Positions 42,242 through 50,999 of a DNA stretch of 64,000 nucleotides are shown here, in pieces (the stretch's first letter is position 1; each line of letters opens with the position of its first letter). Both the position numbers and the translations under genes were made by a program. Under the pieces are notes generated by a model. That model saw only the letters and a program-made list of their open reading frames with translations. It was not told where the DNA came from and made no database searches. Source of the stretch: Flavivirga amylovorans (GTDB taxonomy: Bacteria; Bacteroidota; Bacteroidia; Flavobacteriales; Flavobacteriaceae); the NCBI RefSeq assembly GCF_030540875.1, contig NZ_JAUOEM010000004.1:445533-509532 (forward strand), in the 5' to 3' direction.

Positions 42242-42327
42242 AATCCTATTTATTTGTTGCAGCCTATTTGATTTCTATTTATAAAAATAGTTATGAATGC
42301 ATAATAAGAAAAAATAGAAAGATGGGA

Positions 42328-43128
42328 TTAATGTGATGCTTTATGATGGATAACGTCCACCTTATTTTTAAACGCCTCAAAGTCTATTAGGTTTAAGTAT
42401 TCTTTTCTGTTATCATTCAATTCATTATATTCATAAAACTCACCTATTTTGTCAATGCTATTACCTATTGGATGGGTTTTTGATAGAATTCCAACTCCCC
42501 AATCCGAATCAATACAACATGATTTTACAAGGTCATTGCATCGCCATTTTAGAAATGATTTCCACGTAGTTCCATTCCAATTATGGCGCGCGGGTGTATA
42601 CCTGTAATTATGTTCACTTCTGGCATGCCATTCTGTTGGTGGATTACAGTCATGAATTACGATATAACCATCTTCTTTGATATACTTCAATGCGTTTTCA
42701 ATATCCTTATTAACTTGTTCTGCGAGATGAAGGCCGTCAACAAAAATAACATCAAACTTAATGTCCTTAGACAAGATTTTTCCATTTGTAAGCTGTTCAA
42801 AAAAAGCATCACTAGTTAAGGCAAAGTCAACGGGGTTTTCTTCAAATTCTATGCCTGGGTCTACAGAATATTTTTTATCGGCATTGATAAGATTAAAATT
42901 TTCATCTGGGTCGCGAACACCAATTTCAAGGTAAGTGGTTTTTGTGTCAAAAAGAGATAAAATATGGTTAATTATTTCAGTTCTTGAAGGTGTTTTCTTT
43001 TTTTCTAATTCCCCCTTTTTATGGTCATTAATGTAAAATTTATCATTTAGATGCGCCTTGCCTAAAAAATAATATTGAATAGGTTTGATTTTTAGTAATT
43101 TAAATTTAAGTGTATCTACAATTCTCAT
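42328..43128 (-). CDS. Class I methyltransferase-like protein (Methyltransf_24 type)
   Basis: A 266-residue protein with the SAM-binding strand YLEIGVRDPDENFNLI (about 77-92), then DVIFVDGLHLAEQVNKDIENALKYIKEDGYIVIHDCNPP, which is the typical Methyltransf_24 arrangement. The N-terminal 60 residues are basic. It probably methylates a sugar or small molecule of cell-surface polymers, but the substrate is not known. It is not in an operon: it is convergent with the DUF5686-type gene, and its upstream region holds a nested hairpin at 43178-43223. Confidence 0.82.
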   Translation of the reverse strand: MRIVDTLKFKLLKIKPIQYYFLGKAHLNDKFYINDHKKGELEKKKTPSRTEIINHILSLFDTKTTYLEIGVRDPDENFNLINADKKYSVDPGIEFEENPVDFALTSDAFFEQLTNGKILSKDIKFDVIFVDGLHLAEQVNKDIENALKYIKEDGYIVIHDCNPPTEWHARSEHNYRYTPARHNWNGTTWKSFLKWRCNDLVKSCCIDSDWGVGILSKTHPIGNSIDKIGEFYEYNELNDNRKEYLNLIDFEAFKNKVDVIHHKASH

Positions 43129-43559
43129 TTTTTAAATTTAATTTTTACGATGATATATTCGTAAATATTAAGCTGCAGTTTTACGGGAGCATTTTCCAAA
43201 GGGAAAATAAGATGTAGTAAAACGGTAACGGCCTTTTTTAAGCACGTAATTTAGCATTATTTTTTATTTTTTGTAAAGTACTATAACATTGTTTTATGTA
43301 GTGCTTTTTTAAGGCTTTGTTTCAACAGTTGTTAGTTTATTATATTAGATTCCAGGAGTTTAACTGAAAGTAAAAATATAAATATGGCATTTATTTAGGG
43401 ATAAATATGACAATTATTCATAATTATGACAATATTTCATACAATATTAGCCTAAAATAGACTTTTTTCATTTTGGTATTTTATTTGATTTGTTTGAAAA
43501 AAAAGAAGTATTAAAAGATTTCAAATTTGAAAACATGTTTAATTTAAAATTTTGTAATT
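43129..43559. other. Gap upstream of hsp20 with nested hairpin
   Basis: A 431-base gap between divergent genes. The only clear structure is the nested hairpin at 43178-43223: outer stem GTTTTAC/GTAAAAC and inner stem ATTTTCC/GGAAAAT. The region near 43540 must hold the hsp20 promoter. No heat-shock-type element such as CIRCE was seen. Confidence 0.45.
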
Positions 43560-44036
43560 ATGAGCAATTTAGTAAATGTTCCTAAAAGCGGAAGTTTAGC
43601 AAACACAAATTCAAATGTTAACTTCCCAAGTTTATCCAATTGGTTAGATGATATTTTTAATAGAGATCTACCTTCAGTATTTACATCAAATTTCAATACT
43701 GGAATTACCTTGCCAAAAGTTAACATAAAAGAAACTGCAGATTCTTTTATGGTAGAAATGGCGGTTCCGGGTCTAAAAAAATCAGATTTCCATCTGGATC
43801 TTGACAATCATGTATTATCAATTTTCACAGAGAAAAATGAAGAAAATGAACATAAAGAGGAGAATTATACTCGTAGAGAGTTTGGTTACTCTTCGTTCAG
43901 AAGAACTTTTACCTTACCAGAAAGCGTAAATGATGAAAAAATTAATGCTAACTATAAAGATGGCATTTTAAGCATTCTTTTACCAAAAAAAGAAGAGGCA
44001 AAACAAAAGCCTGCAAGAACAATTAAAATTTCATAA
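43560..44036 (+). CDS. Small heat-shock protein (Hsp20 / alpha-crystallin family)
   Basis: A 158-residue ATP-independent chaperone that holds unfolding proteins. The alpha-crystallin domain spans about residues 55-145: LPKVNIKETADSFMVEMAVPG, FHLDLDNHVLSIFTEK, REFGYSSFRRTFTLP, INANYKDGILSILLPK. The last ends in the conserved GILxxxLPK box. The C-terminal tail carries the IxI/V-type motif RTIKIS. It is followed by a strong terminator and an uncharacterised lipoprotein gene. Confidence 0.95.
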   Translation: MSNLVNVPKSGSLANTNSNVNFPSLSNWLDDIFNRDLPSVFTSNFNTGITLPKVNIKETADSFMVEMAVPGLKKSDFHLDLDNHVLSIFTEKNEENEHKEENYTRREFGYSSFRRTFTLPESVNDEKINANYKDGILSILLPKKEEAKQKPARTIKIS

Positions 44037-44065
44037 TTGTATCACTAAATTTTATAGTTAAATGT

Positions 44066-44099
44066 TTAGAACGAGGCTGAAAGATCAGCCTCGTTCTAA
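44066..44099 (+). terminator. Intrinsic terminator after hsp20
   Basis: A perfect 15-pair stem (TTAGAACGAGGCTGA 44066-44080, TCAGCCTCGTTCTAA 44085-44099) has a 4-base loop; a moderately T-rich stretch follows. Confidence 0.8.
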
Positions 44100-44158
44100 C
44101 AATAAGTTTTTAATTATTTAATATGATTAAAAAATGTTTAATCTTAAAATTTAAAACA

Positions 44159-44647
44159 ATGAAAAAATGTATTTTATTATTGCTAACAGTTTTATTGAGT
44201 GTAAGTTGTAACGGACAAAAAAGCGAAACAAAAAAAGAAGAACCGAAAAATAGTAAAAATAATATAGTTGAAGAGCCTAAAGGGGCTTGGAAAGTTGATA
44301 AAGAATTTGATGAAAATGGGAATTTAATAAGGTATGATAGTATTTATTCTTGGTCATCTGACAGTAAGTTAAATAATCTTTCATCTATAGATAGAGATAG
44401 TTTAATGCAATCTTATAAATCAAGATTTTTCTCGAGTTTTTCAAAATTTGAAAATCAAGGGTTTGAAGATGTTTTTTCTCAAGATTCACTTTTTAGTAAA
44501 CGTTTCTTTAATGACGATTTTTTTGGAAGTAGTTTTGGAAAAGACTTTATGGATATTGACAAAATAAGACAGCAAATGATTGCAAGACAGAAGAAATTTT
44601 TAGAAAAATACCAGTCAGAATTTATAAAACCTGAAGAAGAAAACTAA
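44159..44647 (+). CDS. Hypothetical lipoprotein downstream of hsp20
   Basis: A 162-residue lipoprotein (MKKCILLLLTVLLSVSCNGQ, lipobox Cys at residue 17). The mature part is hydrophilic: a Lys/Glu-rich linker, then Ser/Phe/Asp-rich segments (SRFFSSFSKFENQGFEDVF), and a basic C-terminal helix (KIRQQMIARQKKFLEKY). I choose the ATG at 44159 over an upstream ATG at 44123, because the signal peptide begins there. No family is recognised. Despite its position after hsp20, the terminator between them makes joint transcription unlikely. Confidence 0.7.
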   Translation: MKKCILLLLTVLLSVSCNGQKSETKKEEPKNSKNNIVEEPKGAWKVDKEFDENGNLIRYDSIYSWSSDSKLNNLSSIDRDSLMQSYKSRFFSSFSKFENQGFEDVFSQDSLFSKRFFNDDFFGSSFGKDFMDIDKIRQQMIARQKKFLEKYQSEFIKPEEEN

Positions 44648-44997
44648 TCAGATGGTGTCGTTTTTCGCATTACCTAAAACAATTTATAAAGATAATTGTG
44701 TTTATTTCTCTTTTCAAATGTAATAAGTTTAGAAACAAGTTTTCTATAAAAAGTAAGGTAGACTTTTTTTATGGTATGTATATTTATAAGATTAATGTCT
44801 TATAAATATGATTTAGTTTTAGTGAATTATATTTTGAAAATAGAAGTAAACACATTATTATTCTTGCAAAGTAAAATTCAAAAAATCTTAAGTTTCTAAT
44901 ATCAATAGTTTGTATTACTTTTACAGTGCTATTCCTCATACAAGGAATTTATTTTCAATTTAAAAGATTCCTGCTTTCGCAGGAATGACAGAACAGT
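44648..44997. other. Gap upstream of dnaG
   Basis: 350 bases, very AT-rich, with no gene found. The last 60 bases hold two small hairpins: ATTCC/GGAAT at about 44934-44948, and the dispersed repeat at 44966-44989 next to the dnaG start. Confidence 0.5.
44966..44989. repeat. Dispersed repeat immediately before dnaG
   Basis: GATTCCTGCTTTCGCAGGAA plus TGAC has a perfect 8-pair stem ATTCCTGC/GCAGGAAT with loop TTTC. It ends 8 bases before the dnaG start codon, so it lies in the ribosome-binding region. It is the same family as 33652 and 61181. Confidence 0.65.
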
Positions 44998-46956
44998 TTG
45001 ATATCAGCAACAACTATAGACCAAGTATTTGAAGCTTCTCGTGTAGAGGAAGTTATTGGCGATTTTGTAAACCTTAAAAAAGCAGGAACTAATTTTAAGG
45101 GTTTAAGCCCTTTTAGTGATGAGCGTTCACCAAGTTTTATGGTGTCGCCTGTAAAGCAAATATGGAAAGATTTTTCAACAGGAAAAGGAGGGACTGCTGT
45201 ATCCTTTTTAATGGAACACGAGCATTTTACTTATCCTGAGGCCATAAAATATCTTGCTAAAAAGTATAATATTGAAATAGAGGAGACCGAACAGTCTAAC
45301 GAGCAAAAAGAACAAGCAAACGAACGTGAAAGTTTGTATTTAGTGAGTGAGTTTGCAAATACATATTTTCAAAAAATACTACATAAAACTGATCAAGGAA
45401 AATCAATTGGATTAAGTTATTTTAAAGAACGTGGATTTACTCAAGAAACTATTGAGAAATTTGATTTAGGGTATTCGCTTGACGAGTGGCAAGCCTTTAC
45501 AGATGAGGCTCTAAAGCAAGGCTATAATATTGACTATTTAGAAAAGACAGGGCTTACCATTGTAAAGGACGCTAAACGTTTTGATAGGTTTAAAGGACGT
45601 GTTATGTTTCCTATTAAAAGTATGAGCGGCCGTGTTTTAGGGTTTGGTGGTCGTATATTAACGAATGATAAGAAAGCTGCTAAATATTTAAACTCCCCAG
45701 AAAGTGATATTTACCATAAAAGTAACGTGCTATATGGTATTTATCATGCTAAACAAGGTATTGCTAAACAAGATAACTGTTATTTAGTTGAAGGATATAC
45801 AGATGTTATTCAATTTCATCAAACGGGTGTGAAAAATGTCGTCTCTTCATCAGGAACCGCATTAACATCTGAGCAAATTAGACTTATAAATAGGCTGACA
45901 AAAAATATCACCGTGCTTTTTGATGGTGATGCAGCAGGTATGCGTGCTTCGTTGCGAGGTATAGACCTTATTCTAGAGCAAGGTATGAATGTGAAAGTTT
46001 GTACCTTCCCAGAAGGCGAAGATCCAGATAGTTTTGCAAAACAAAACACCCTAGAAGAACTTACTTTTTATTTGGATGAGAATGCAAAAGATTTTATTCA
46101 ATTTAAAGCATCTGTTTTATTTGAAGAATCAAAGAATGACCCTATTAAAAAAGCAGATACGGTTAGAGATATTGTAAATAGTATTTCTAAAATTCCTGAT
46201 CAAATAAAAAAGGAAATCTATATTCAAGAATGTGCCAGAATAATGGACATTAGTGAGGAAGTTCTATTTACTACATTGGCTCAAATTAATAAAAAGGAGT
46301 CACAAGAAGAAAATAAACAGTTTAAAAAAGATCAAAAAGCATTTGAAGTTATAAAACATCAAGAACCTGTTGAAAAGGTTGATGTGCAGTACGTTTTGGA
46401 ACGAAAGATTATTGAAGTCTTATTGCTCTATGGTAATAAAGTTGAAGATTTTGAGGATTTGGTTTTAAAAGAAAATGATAAAGGTGAATTAATTTTAGAA
46501 CCAGTAATTCATCAAGCGAAGGTCTTCGAAAAAATATTTCTAGACCTTCAAGATGATGAAATGGAATTTTCTAATGCGCAATTTAAAAGTCTATATTATA
46601 GTATTATAGATGCACTGAATCAGAATCCGCATTTTGAGCTTAAATCGTTTATAAATACAGTTGATAACCAGACATCTAGTGAAATTACATCTATTTTAAT
46701 GGAAGATGAACGTTATGCATTAGATGACTGGAATCGTATGAATATTTTTCCTAAAGAAAAAACACAAAGTATCGCACAATTGGTTAGTGAAACAATTTTA
46801 AGCTTAAGATGCTTTTTAATAGACCAAAAAGTAAAGGAATTTCAACAAGAAACATTACAAAGAAAAAACGATGTAAATAGAAATATTCTTGAAGAAGTCA
46901 AAGACTATTCTGGATTAAAAATGCTACTCTCTAGAAAATTAAATCGTGTGTTATAG
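44998..46956 (+). CDS. dnaG: DNA primase
   Basis: Makes RNA primers at the replication fork. The 652-residue product opens with the CHC2-type zinc-finger region in the form FKGLSPFSDERSPSFMVSPVKQIWKDFSTGKGG, the degenerate version typical of Bacteroidota. It has the TOPRIM core (YLVEGYTDVIQFHQTG about 264-280, ITVLFDGDAAGMRASLRG) and a C-terminal helicase-binding region. The best start is TTG at 44998, giving MISATTIDQVFEASRVEEV as in relatives; the nearby ATG at 44984 is in another frame. A repeat hairpin sits just upstream. Its end overlaps the convergent regulator gene by a few bases. Confidence 0.96.
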   Translation: MISATTIDQVFEASRVEEVIGDFVNLKKAGTNFKGLSPFSDERSPSFMVSPVKQIWKDFSTGKGGTAVSFLMEHEHFTYPEAIKYLAKKYNIEIEETEQSNEQKEQANERESLYLVSEFANTYFQKILHKTDQGKSIGLSYFKERGFTQETIEKFDLGYSLDEWQAFTDEALKQGYNIDYLEKTGLTIVKDAKRFDRFKGRVMFPIKSMSGRVLGFGGRILTNDKKAAKYLNSPESDIYHKSNVLYGIYHAKQGIAKQDNCYLVEGYTDVIQFHQTGVKNVVSSSGTALTSEQIRLINRLTKNITVLFDGDAAGMRASLRGIDLILEQGMNVKVCTFPEGEDPDSFAKQNTLEELTFYLDENAKDFIQFKASVLFEESKNDPIKKADTVRDIVNSISKIPDQIKKEIYIQECARIMDISEEVLFTTLAQINKKESQEENKQFKKDQKAFEVIKHQEPVEKVDVQYVLERKIIEVLLLYGNKVEDFEDLVLKENDKGELILEPVIHQAKVFEKIFLDLQDDEMEFSNAQFKSLYYSIIDALNQNPHFELKSFINTVDNQTSSEITSILMEDERYALDDWNRMNIFPKEKTQSIAQLVSETILSLRCFLIDQKVKEFQQETLQRKNDVNRNILEEVKDYSGLKMLLSRKLNRVL

Positions 46957-47583
46957 TAATTGTTCGCTAAGTTTAGCTTGATTAACTAAATCAACTAAGT
47001 TAGTAACTTTTAACTTACGCATTAATCTTGCTTTGTAAGTACTAACCGTTTTTTCGTTAATGTCTAGCTCTTTAGAGATTTCTTTGTTTTTTCTACCAAC
47101 CGTTAGCAGTTTTAAAACTTCAGCTTCTCTAGTTGAAAGTTTCTTGTAAAAAGTACCACTTTTGTTAACTCTATTTCCAAATGCTAATTGTTGAGTTAAT
47201 TCATTGCTTAAATGAATTCCTCCGTCATGCACTTTCAAGATAGCCTCGTTGATACTTATAACATTAACTGATTTATTTAAAAAACCAGATGCACCAGCTT
47301 TAATGGCGTTTATGGCATAGACTTCTTCCGGTTGACCACTGAAAATAATGGTTTTAATGTCGGGATAGTCGTTTTTTAAATAACGTAAAACAGTTAACCC
47401 ATTTAATTTTGGGAAGTCTGCTTCGGTTAAAATAATGTCTACAGGATTTTTTTTAATGAATTCTAAGATGGCTTCACCATCTTCTACACTTCCCACAATT
47501 TTGATATTGGGAGATGCCGAAAAAAGAACTTCTAACCCTTTTCTTGTGATTGGGTGATTGTCCGCTATTAATAATTTTATCAT
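46951..47583 (-). CDS. NarL/FixJ-type response regulator with atypical receiver
   Basis: A 210-residue regulator: receiver domain (about 3-120) and LuxR-type helix-turn-helix (about 148-205: LSTREAEVLKLLTVGRKNKEIS, NEKTVSTYKARLMRKLKV). The receiver starts LLIADNHP, so the second acidic residue is Asn. Where the phospho-acceptor Asp is expected the sequence is DIILTEADFP, that is Glu at residue 54. The conserved Ser (IIFSG) and Lys (FLNKS) remain. It may act without phosphorylation or be locked in an active-like state. No kinase is adjacent; it is convergent with dnaG. Confidence 0.9.
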   Translation of the reverse strand: MIKLLIADNHPITRKGLEVLFSASPNIKIVGSVEDGEAILEFIKKNPVDIILTEADFPKLNGLTVLRYLKNDYPDIKTIIFSGQPEEVYAINAIKAGASGFLNKSVNVISINEAILKVHDGGIHLSNELTQQLAFGNRVNKSGTFYKKLSTREAEVLKLLTVGRKNKEISKELDINEKTVSTYKARLMRKLKVTNLVDLVNQAKLSEQLL

Positions 47584-47681
47584 AATAAAAGCTTTTATAA
47601 TATTTAGTTAGAGATTAGTATTATAATTGAGAGAGTAAGCTTGCCGTAAATGTAGTGTTTTTTTTAATAACCTACAAAATC

Positions 47682-48470
47682 CTACATTAAATAGTTGGGA
47701 ATGTTGCAGATAGGTATAGGAATCATCTTATGCTTATTAGCTGTGTTAAAACGCTTGTAAATTTTAAAAACATCTAATTCTCTACCAGAAAAATCATTTG
47801 CGTTTTTGCCTTCATCGTCCATTTTCATTGCCCATTCGAGTTCTGGGTAAGATGCTCCTATTTGGTCTTCGTCACTTCTGGTATCACCAAATAATCCATC
47901 ACTTGGAGCAGCCTGCATAATAGACTCTGGTACTTGTAAATAGTCTCCTATTTTATAAACTTCAGATTTTACCAAATCGGCAATTGGGCTTAAATCAACA
48001 CCACCATCACCATATTTAGTGTAAAAACCAACACCAAAGTCTTCAACTTTATTTCCTGTACCAGCAACTAGCAGTTTATAAAGTCCTGCATAATAATAGA
48101 GTGTCGTCATACGTAATCGTGCTCGCGTATTTGCTAAAGCCATATCTATTGTTGCTTGGTCACCATCAAAAAAGACTTCGGTTTTAAATTCTTCGAAAAC
48201 TGGAGTTAAATTGGTACGTGTATCACTTACATTGTCAAATCGATTTTTTAGCTGTGCTATATGTTCTTGCGCTCTGGTTACATGACTTTCTGCTTGGTGA
48301 ATTGGCATTTCTATGCATAGCACATTTAAACCTGTTTTTGCACATAATGTAGAGGTTACTGCAGAATCAATACCGCCAGAAATACCAATTACGAAACCAT
48401 TAACACCTGCATTTGTTGCGTAATCTTTTAACCAGTTAACAATATAATCTACAACTTTTTCTGTTTGCAT
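47682..48470 (-). CDS. nadE: NH3-dependent NAD+ synthetase
   Basis: Catalyses the last step of NAD synthesis, amidating deamido-NAD with ATP and ammonia. The 262-residue product has the PP-loop GISGGIDSAVTSTL (about 30-43), the NTRARLRMTTLYYYAG segment, GTGNKVEDFGVGFYTKYGDGGVDLSPIADL, and the C-terminal KHKMIPIPI. There is no glutaminase domain, so free ammonia is the donor. I choose the ATG at 48470 (MQTEKVVDYI); a longer frame begins nine codons earlier. It is divergent from gldB, a linkage often seen in Flavobacteria. Confidence 0.96.
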   Translation of the reverse strand: MQTEKVVDYIVNWLKDYATNAGVNGFVIGISGGIDSAVTSTLCAKTGLNVLCIEMPIHQAESHVTRAQEHIAQLKNRFDNVSDTRTNLTPVFEEFKTEVFFDGDQATIDMALANTRARLRMTTLYYYAGLYKLLVAGTGNKVEDFGVGFYTKYGDGGVDLSPIADLVKSEVYKIGDYLQVPESIMQAAPSDGLFGDTRSDEDQIGASYPELEWAMKMDDEGKNANDFSGRELDVFKIYKRFNTANKHKMIPIPICNIPNYLM

Positions 48471-48641
48471 ATTAAATGAATTTAAATTTAATATCAATTA
48501 AATTATAAAATAGCTTAAACCAACTTGTTCATTTTTCATTTTATAACTTTTACTATGAAAATTAATCGTAACATCATAAAATAAAAAAAAGCAACGTCGT
48601 TTCTTATATGTTATTTCATAATCAAATTGATATAAGAATAG

Positions 48642-48649
48642 TACCTTTG
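48642..48649 (+). promoter_or_regulatory. Candidate -7 promoter box for gldB-gldC
   Basis: TACCTTTG matches TAnnTTTG exactly, 40 bases before the gldB start. A weak ATTG at 48626 is too close to be a normal -33 box. Confidence 0.45.
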
Positions 48650-48688
48650 CAAACAAAAATAAACGAATCACTCAATTAATAAAAATTT

Positions 48689-49669
48689 ATGTCGTTTAAG
48701 TTTTATATGAAGAATTTATTATTATGTTTAATACCAATAATGGTAGCCATTTCTTGTAAAGATAATAATGCTTTAGAAAATGAAATAGCTAATATAAGTA
48801 CTGATATTAAGGTAGAACGTTTTGATTTATTATTTGCAAATGCCACCCAAGAAAGTTTACCAGAACTGAAGAAGGCATATCCTTTTATGTTTTCAGAAAA
48901 ATATAAAGATTCATTTTGGATTGCTAAAACACAAGATACGTTACAAATAGCATTATTTAATGCTGTTGAAAAGGAATTTAAAGATTTCGATGAAACGGAG
49001 TTGGAGATAGAATCTTTATTTAATCATTTAAGATATTATTTTCCTGAGTTTACACCCCCACGAGTTATTACGACCACGAGTAATGTAGATTATAGAAATC
49101 GAGTTATAATTACTGATACTATTGCAATATTGGCTTTGGATACATATTTAGGAGGTGAGCATGAATTTTATAGTAGTATACCAAAGTATGTAAGTGAGAA
49201 TTTAAAGAAAGAGCAAATTACAGTTGATTTGGCCGAGGAGTATGCTAAAAAATATATATATCAAGGGCAAAATAAAACGTTGTTAGACGAAATGATATAT
49301 TTTGGAAAACTGCTCTATTTTAAAGATGTAGTTGTTCCTTTTAAAACTGATGCTGAACGTATTGGGTATTCTCAAGAACAATTAGATTGGGCTATTGCTA
49401 ACGAAAGTTATATTTGGCGATATTTTGTAGAGCGTGAGTTATTATTTAGTACAGACTCTAAACTACTTGGTCGATTTATAAACCCAGCGCCTTTTTCTAA
49501 GTTTTATCTAGAAGAGATAGATACAGATTCTCCTGGTCGTTTAGGTCAATATACAGGTTGGCAAATTGTACGAGCTTATATGGCGCAAAATAAGTTGTCC
49601 TTAAAAGATATGTTAATTACAAGTGCCGACGATATTTTTAATAATTCAAAATTTAAACCGCGTAAATAA
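48689..49669 (+). CDS. gldB: Gliding motility lipoprotein GldB
   Basis: A lipoprotein required for gliding motility and linked to type IX secretion function in Flavobacterium. The 326-residue product has a signal peptide ending at a lipobox Cys (IPIMVAISCKDNN) and the family pattern KVERFDLLFANATQESLPELKKAYPFMF and SPGRLGQYTGWQIVRAYM. The start may instead be the ATG at 48707 (MKNLLL), which gives a more compact signal peptide. Its stop overlaps the gldC start by one base (TAATG), so gldC translation is coupled. Presence of gldBC suggests a gliding or T9SS-bearing organism. Confidence 0.92.
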   Translation: MSFKFYMKNLLLCLIPIMVAISCKDNNALENEIANISTDIKVERFDLLFANATQESLPELKKAYPFMFSEKYKDSFWIAKTQDTLQIALFNAVEKEFKDFDETELEIESLFNHLRYYFPEFTPPRVITTTSNVDYRNRVIITDTIAILALDTYLGGEHEFYSSIPKYVSENLKKEQITVDLAEEYAKKYIYQGQNKTLLDEMIYFGKLLYFKDVVVPFKTDAERIGYSQEQLDWAIANESYIWRYFVERELLFSTDSKLLGRFINPAPFSKFYLEEIDTDSPGRLGQYTGWQIVRAYMAQNKLSLKDMLITSADDIFNNSKFKPRK

Positions 49670-50004
49670 TGTCTGAAAAAATGACTTCTAAGATAGAATT
49701 GAATGTAGAGCTTGATGCTAATAGGGTGCCAGAGAAATTATATTGGACAGCACAGGATGGAGGTATTACTAATGAAGAAGCAAAAGCGATGATGCTTGCC
49801 GTTTGGGATTCTAAGGTACAAGAAACACTTCGTATCGATTTATGGACAAAAGATATGCCTGTAGATGAAATGAAAGTGTTTTTCCATCAAACATTAGTTG
49901 CTATGAGTGATACTTTTAACAGAGCGACTCAAGATGAAAAAATGACTGCAACTATGAAGGATTTTTGCGATTATTTTGCTGAAAAACTGGAGATTAAAAA
50001 GTAA
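49669..50004 (+). CDS. gldC: Gliding motility protein GldC
   Basis: A small 111-residue cytoplasmic protein co-transcribed with gldB; loss of it weakens gliding in Flavobacterium. Family features are IELNVELDANRVPEKLYWTAQDGG, AKAMMLAVWDSKVQETLRIDLWTKDMPVDEMK, and a C-terminal KDFCDYFAEKL. It starts inside the gldB stop (one-base overlap). The gene ends before an inverted repeat at 50033-50065 that overlaps the end of the convergent hydrolase gene. Confidence 0.94.
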   Translation: MSEKMTSKIELNVELDANRVPEKLYWTAQDGGITNEEAKAMMLAVWDSKVQETLRIDLWTKDMPVDEMKVFFHQTLVAMSDTFNRATQDEKMTATMKDFCDYFAEKLEIKK

Positions 50005-50032
50005 TAAATTAACCTTCCATTGTTTCTACAAG

Positions 50033-50065
50033 TTATGTTTGAAAAGATTTATTTTTCAAACATAA
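50033..50065. repeat. Inverted repeat between gldC and the hydrolase gene
   Basis: A perfect 13-pair stem (50033-50045 with 50053-50065, arms TTATGTTTGAAAA type, 7-base loop) lies at the junction of two convergent genes. It contains the stop codon and last codons (MFEK) of the hydrolase. T-tracts are weak, so it may or may not terminate transcription. Confidence 0.5.
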
Positions 50066-50882
50066 ACATCCAATCATAAATGGTTGTATTAAAAGCATCG
50101 TATGTATTGCTTTCATCTCCCATTCCACTTCCGTTGTAGGTTCTAGCCCAAGAGTTATGTTTAACACCCGGATATATTGTTAATTTTGCAGGTGTGTTAG
50201 GGTTCGCTGTATTAATGGCGTTTACCATATCAATTGACTTGTTATGTGACACTACATTATCATTATCGCCATGAAATGCCCAAACAGGAATCGTTGTGAA
50301 TTTATCCCCAGAATTTTTGCTCCCTCCGCCTGCAATAGGAACAATTGCAGCTGTATAAGCCTCTGATCCATATCTAGAAATATAATTGAAACTTCCAAAA
50401 CCACCAAGGCTTAAACCTGTAAGATAGATGCGTTTTGTGTTTACTTTATAATTAGCAATTAAGTAGGCTATAAAATCATGAATATCTTCTGGATTCCAAT
50501 TTCCAGAAGGTAATTGAGGAGAAGCAACTAGCATTGGATATTTAGGAGACCACTCGTTTTTTGCTATGAGTTTAGGTGGTCCGTTTACTAGTACTTTATT
50601 TAAAATATCTGGATTTGTTTCGCTATTACCTCGTTCTCCAGAACCGTGTAAAAAAATTAATAATGGATATTCGAAAGAATCACTATTGTAATCACTCGGA
50701 GTATAAATATAATGTCCAAATTTAGCATTAGTGTTGTCAAGAGTATATGCTTTATGAGCGCCTCCTAAGTCCTTAGGTAAGGATTCTAAATCATTTTGAT
50801 TTTCTTCAGGAATAGTGTCGTCATTATTACAACTTAAAAATAAAAATGGTGATATAATCAATAGGTTCAGTAGCGTTTTCAT
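50049..50882 (-). CDS. Secreted alpha/beta hydrolase (esterase/PHB-depolymerase-like lipoprotein)
   Basis: A 277-residue lipoprotein (ISPFLFLSCNNDD) with an alpha/beta-hydrolase fold: FLHGSGERG (oxyanion region), nucleophile Ser in LTGLSLGGFGSF, acid in WAFHGDNDNVV, and catalytic His in YPGVKHNSW. It matches the predicted-peptidase/esterase group near dienelactone hydrolases and feruloyl esterases, so it may remove ester groups from polysaccharides at the cell surface. The substrate is unknown. It lies downstream of the deformylase-like gene on the same strand, 117 bases away. Confidence 0.88.
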   Translation of the reverse strand: MKTLLNLLIISPFLFLSCNNDDTIPEENQNDLESLPKDLGGAHKAYTLDNTNAKFGHYIYTPSDYNSDSFEYPLLIFLHGSGERGNSETNPDILNKVLVNGPPKLIAKNEWSPKYPMLVASPQLPSGNWNPEDIHDFIAYLIANYKVNTKRIYLTGLSLGGFGSFNYISRYGSEAYTAAIVPIAGGGSKNSGDKFTTIPVWAFHGDNDNVVSHNKSIDMVNAINTANPNTPAKLTIYPGVKHNSWARTYNGSGMGDESNTYDAFNTTIYDWMFMFEK

Positions 50883-50999
50883 AAGTAGGTATGTTGGTTT
50901 GATTCATTTTATATACGTAATAACAACTGTTTTGGGTCTAGTTATCAATTAAAGTGTTAATTATTTGTGTTTAAACGGATAAAACTAAAAGAGCGAATT

